NCBI GenBank assembly: GCA_016929465.1
Contig: JAFGIT010000167.1
Span: forward strand, 1 to 6,697
DNA from: JAFGIT01 sp016929465 [NCBI: Candidatus Coatesbacteria bacterium]
GTDB taxonomy: Bacteria > B130-G9
Reading direction: 5' to 3'
Length of the DNA stretch: 6,697 nt
Shown: in pieces, positions 4,401 to 6,697 of the stretch
Layout of the letters: every line of letters begins with the position of its first letter
Position numbering within the stretch: position 1 is the stretch's first letter
The notes under the pieces: generated by a model
Told to the model about the DNA's origin: nothing
The model's database searches: none
Seen by the model: the letters and a program-made list of their open reading frames with translations, nothing else
Translations under genes and position numbers: made by a program

Positions 4401-5978
4401 TTACAGCTTGTGTGGCGCCGACTCGTAGGCGTTAATCGTTGTTGCGATGACCATGTCGGCGGGATTGCCTTTGCTTGGAGGGGGCGTTACATCAGAGGCG
4501 GCCCGTTCCCCGCTTATGATAGTCCAATCGCCGACCATTAGGTCCTCGATTGCGGCTGGTTCCTCGTTCCTGGTGATCATCGTCTCAGGGGTCACTGAGA
4601 CAATTACCTTGCCCTGCATGACAATGCTCGGCGCCCAGTAGGAGGTGCCGGATACATAAATCAGGCTATTCTCATAGTCTATTTGGCTGATCGAACCTTC
4701 TACGAGGACCCTATCGATACTATCCACGGAGAGATCGACTGTGTCCGCAAGGAAATAATCGAAATCACCCTCTGTCTGCCAGCTGCCGTAGGCCACGGCG
4801 ATGTCGCCAGGCTGAATCTGCTCGAACTCGATCAATTGGCCCAATCTGGTCAAGACCACGTCTTCCGTCAGCCGGACAAATGCACGGTCCATCGGTCGGC
4901 CTGGATTGAGGCCCAGGTCAGCGAGCCAGAAGGCACGCTCATCGGGCAATATCTCGTCGATTCTGCCGGTGATGTACTCGGGCATGGTATTCTCTACAAC
5001 CTCGATATGCTGAGCGGTGACAACGGGCGCGATCACGCCAGCAAAAATATCCTCCTCGAGCCAGCCCTGGACGAACACATGATCGCCCTCGACGATCTCG
5101 GCAAGCGTTATACCCTCACCTTCCTTGACGATTGTGGTCTCATCCGTGACCTTAACCTCGTAGAACCACCAGGCCCACGGATTGTCGCCCTTTTGCACCC
5201 ATACTCCTGCCTCGACGAACAACGTGTTGTTCTCCAGCTCGATCGAGGTGACGACACCCTCGAACTCGGTCGGGAGGCCATGCTCGCTTTGCTTCTCGAA
5301 GGTGAATGGCTCGGACCACGCTCCCGGACCATCCCCAAATACGGCCTGCACGCGCCAGCTAAAGACGCCATCCATCAAAGACGCAGCAAGGTCGGGATTG
5401 ACTGTCATGGAGGTGATAAAGAACGGCAGATAGAAAGAGACAGCTTCCTCGTCCGGGAAGGTTATCTCGAAATTGTACCCCTCGGCGTTGGGGACACTGC
5501 TCCACTCGAAGATGATTGACATGTTGCGAAATATGCAGGTCCCATCCGCTGGGCTCCAAAGGTCCGGAATCGTTGGGTCATGGTCAGTGATCGATAGTAT
5601 GAACGGCTCTGGCTCGCTATAGACACCTGCCTCGCTTACTGCGATTGCAGAGAGAAGGTAGTCGGCTGGGGGCACCAGCCCGGGGAAATTCGGCACGGTC
5701 CAGTACCCTTCCCAGACGGTGAGAGTATCCGTGCTATCGACCTCCGTCAGCTGCAGAAGCGGGAAAAACTCATAAACTATCCACACGGTCGAAACCGTGA
5801 CGGATTCGGTTTTGGCGATTTCTGCCCAGAAGGTCACATCATCGCCGTATGTCACGAGGGACGGGTTGGCCCCCGCCGCAGAAACATCGGGTGTGCCCTG
5901 TGCCCCGGCCAATGTAGCAAGAATGAACAGCATGGCCGCGCCCAGGAAAATGCTTTGGTTGGTTCTTCTTCGGGTCAT
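4401..5978 (-). CDS. Secreted multi-domain protein with DUF5666-like repeats
   Basis: A 525-residue exported protein of unknown function. The N-terminus (MTRRRTNQ, then hydrophobic to about residue 25) is a Sec signal peptide with likely cleavage after LAGA (about A26). Then come an Ig-like beta domain (about 30-130), a fibronectin-III-like domain (about 135-229, with SPADG, FEWSSVPNAEGY and FSWRVQA...AWSEPF), and three related modules at about 238-327, 334-418 and 426-518. Each module reads like DUF5666: a start such as EGVVTSIE, ITGRIDEI or EGSISQID, a middle VTDETTI or VTPETMI, then a VEGD, QPGD or MVGD turn and a final beta strand. No enzyme motif, transmembrane anchor or sorting tail was seen. 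An in-frame TTG two codons upstream (5984) lies only 1 nt from GGAGG (5986-5990), whereas ATG 5978 is 7 nt away, so ATG is the start. It has its own terminator. Confidence 0.85.
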   Translation of the reverse strand: MTRRRTNQSIFLGAAMLFILATLAGAQGTPDVSAAGANPSLVTYGDDVTFWAEIAKTESVTVSTVWIVYEFFPLLQLTEVDSTDTLTVWEGYWTVPNFPGLVPPADYLLSAIAVSEAGVYSEPEPFILSITDHDPTIPDLWSPADGTCIFRNMSIIFEWSSVPNAEGYNFEITFPDEEAVSFYLPFFITSMTVNPDLAASLMDGVFSWRVQAVFGDGPGAWSEPFTFEKQSEHGLPTEFEGVVTSIELENNTLFVEAGVWVQKGDNPWAWWFYEVKVTDETTIVKEGEGITLAEIVEGDHVFVQGWLEEDIFAGVIAPVVTAQHIEVVENTMPEYITGRIDEILPDERAFWLADLGLNPGRPMDRAFVRLTEDVVLTRLGQLIEFEQIQPGDIAVAYGSWQTEGDFDYFLADTVDLSVDSIDRVLVEGSISQIDYENSLIYVSGTSYWAPSIVMQGKVIVSVTPETMITRNEEPAAIEDLMVGDWTIISGERAASDVTPPPSKGNPADMVIATTINAYESAPHKL

Positions 5979-5985
5979 GTTCAAT

Positions 5986-5990
5986 CCTCC
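5986..5990 (-). promoter_or_regulatory. Ribosome binding site that decides the start
   Basis: GGAGG on the minus strand lies 7 nt before ATG 5978-5976. The alternative TTG at 5984-5982 would leave only 1 nt of spacing. The site therefore fixes the secreted protein at 525 residues. Confidence 0.85.
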
Positions 5991-6160
5991 ATTGCGAGTT
6001 GTTTTTCTGCCCTAAAGAATTCGGCACTCTTGCTTAGTTTGTCTTATTCTTCGGTGTGTTGTCAAGTCGCTGTCCGTGTGAAGGCCTGTTAGCGGGTGTG
6101 TAATTTGTTGGACTGATCGCTCGAATAAAGCCTGGTCGAATGATTTAGCTGGAATATTGC

Positions 6161-6195
6161 TTGACTTGGGGGATATATTTGGGCCATATTATATT
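6161..6195 (+). promoter_or_regulatory. Possible promoter region of the right-edge gene
   Basis: TTGACT (6161-6166) is a good -35 match. The AT-rich stretch after it offers CATATT (6185-6190, 18-nt spacer, 4 of 6 matches) or TATTAT (6187-6192, 20-nt spacer). TATATTTG at 6174-6181 also fits the Bacteroidetes-type TAnnTTTG element but has no well-placed upstream TTG. The region is clearly promoter-like in composition; the exact site is uncertain. Confidence 0.35.
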
Positions 6196-6221
6196 ACGCT
6201 CTAACATTGGATAATGGGAGA

Positions 6222-6697
6222 ATGACCGGTACTCGGCACCGCAAGGTTGCGGCCTTATTGGCTTTATTTTTGCTGTATTTTGTTCCCGCACTATTCGGGG
6301 ATGATGTTGATTCGCTCTCGACAGACGAGTTCACCGTCGAATTCAGTGCAGACAAGAACGAATACATCACCTGGAACAGGTTGAGGCTCTACTTAACTGT
6401 TGAGGGCACATCTCCCGGGATGGATGTCGATGTCTATCTGGGGATAGCGCTGCCTGACGGCACGCTCTTCGGACTCGTGCCGGACCTCTCATTTTCGGGG
6501 CTGAATGTTGAGAAGGGTGTCCTGTACCCCATCGATCTCGCCAGGCCGGATACTCTTATCCCGGCGATGAGCGCTTTTTCGAGCCGCGAGGGCGAGGTAT
6601 TCGAGAGGAAACTCGTTTACAGGGCGATTCTCGCGCATGGGCTTGGCCTTCCGGAGGGAGAGTATCAAACGATAGCACTCCTGTGCCACTCAGGAAC
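6222..6697 (+). CDS. Secreted protein, N-terminal part, cut by the window edge
   Basis: The frame is open from ATG 6222 to the last base (158 complete codons). The N-terminus MTGTRHRK followed by a hydrophobic run to about residue 25 (VPALFG, then DD) is a Sec signal peptide. Residues about 36-158 are beta-rich and lack enzyme motifs. A stretch like FSADKNEYITWNRLRLYLTV followed by DVDVYLGIALPDGTLFGL resembles Ig-like domains of envelope proteins in uncultured bacteria, with a VDVYLGIALPDG core. The ribosome site is unusual: GGGAG ends 1 nt before the ATG, so initiation may rely on a short or leaderless mRNA, or on an upstream in-frame TTG at 6207, which lacks a ribosome site. It is divergent from the secreted protein at 4401-5978, and both may belong to one envelope function. 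The family is not recognised. Confidence 0.75.
   Translation, partial: MTGTRHRKVAALLALFLLYFVPALFGDDVDSLSTDEFTVEFSADKNEYITWNRLRLYLTVEGTSPGMDVDVYLGIALPDGTLFGLVPDLSFSGLNVEKGVLYPIDLARPDTLIPAMSAFSSREGEVFERKLVYRAILAHGLGLPEGEYQTIALLCHSG

Noticed and set aside
4683-5519. A 278-codon open frame on the plus strand
   Set aside because: It lies wholly antisense to the secreted-protein gene, which has a signal peptide, recognisable domains, a good ribosome site and a terminator. The plus-strand product has no domain-like features.
6060-6065. Perfect TTGACA on the minus strand upstream of the secreted-protein gene
   Set aside because: No acceptable -10 hexamer occurs 16-18 nt downstream (ACAAAC at 17 nt), so a promoter cannot be called from it.
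6239-6252. CCGCAA-GG-TTGCGG palindrome in the first codons of the right-edge gene
   Set aside because: It lies in coding sequence and a 2-nt loop is too tight for the full stem; probably incidental.

Overview
The window looks like a chromosomal stretch from an uncultured diderm (Gram-negative-type) bacterium. The grounds are a GT-9/heptosyltransferase-family enzyme (lipopolysaccharide-type glycan assembly), Sec-exported proteins with Ig-like folds, a moderately GC-rich composition by eye, and strong GGAGG-type ribosome binding sites, which argue against typical Bacteroidetes. The phylum cannot be fixed from this sequence alone. No tRNA, rRNA, CRISPR array, transposase or integrase was seen.

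Layout. Positions 1-510 hold no credible gene, only hairpins and repeats. At 511-987 (+) is a NUDIX hydrolase. Positions 988-1358 are again intergenic, with a second copy of the same repeat block and a 9-bp tandem repeat. On the minus strand, read right to left, come a secreted multi-domain protein (4401-5978) with its own terminator (4331-4365), then a two-gene operon with a plausible promoter (4231-4259): a GT-9 family glycosyltransferase (3071-4204) overlapping by ATGA an AftB-like GT-C membrane glycosyltransferase (1359-3074). Divergent from the secreted protein, a second exported protein starts at 6222 (+) and runs off the right edge.

How the genes may work together. The two glycosyltransferases are translationally coupled and probably act in one surface-glycan pathway: a cytoplasmic nucleotide-sugar GT-B enzyme and a membrane GT-C enzyme expected to use a polyprenyl-linked donor. 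The two exported proteins share a 243-bp divergent control region and are probably envelope or extracellular proteins. The NUDIX gene stands alone between two direct copies of a composite repeat and has no evident functional link to its neighbours.

The most unusual feature is that composite repeat. Four roughly 80-bp monomers (two on each side of the NUDIX gene) share one plan: a purine-rich GATAAGGAGG-like leader, an AT-rich CGATYTATT element, a GATG, then two hairpins 26 bp apart. One 56-nt block is identical in both copies, and one stem shows a compensated base-pair change. It has no recognisable mobility gene in the window, and I cannot assign a function to it.
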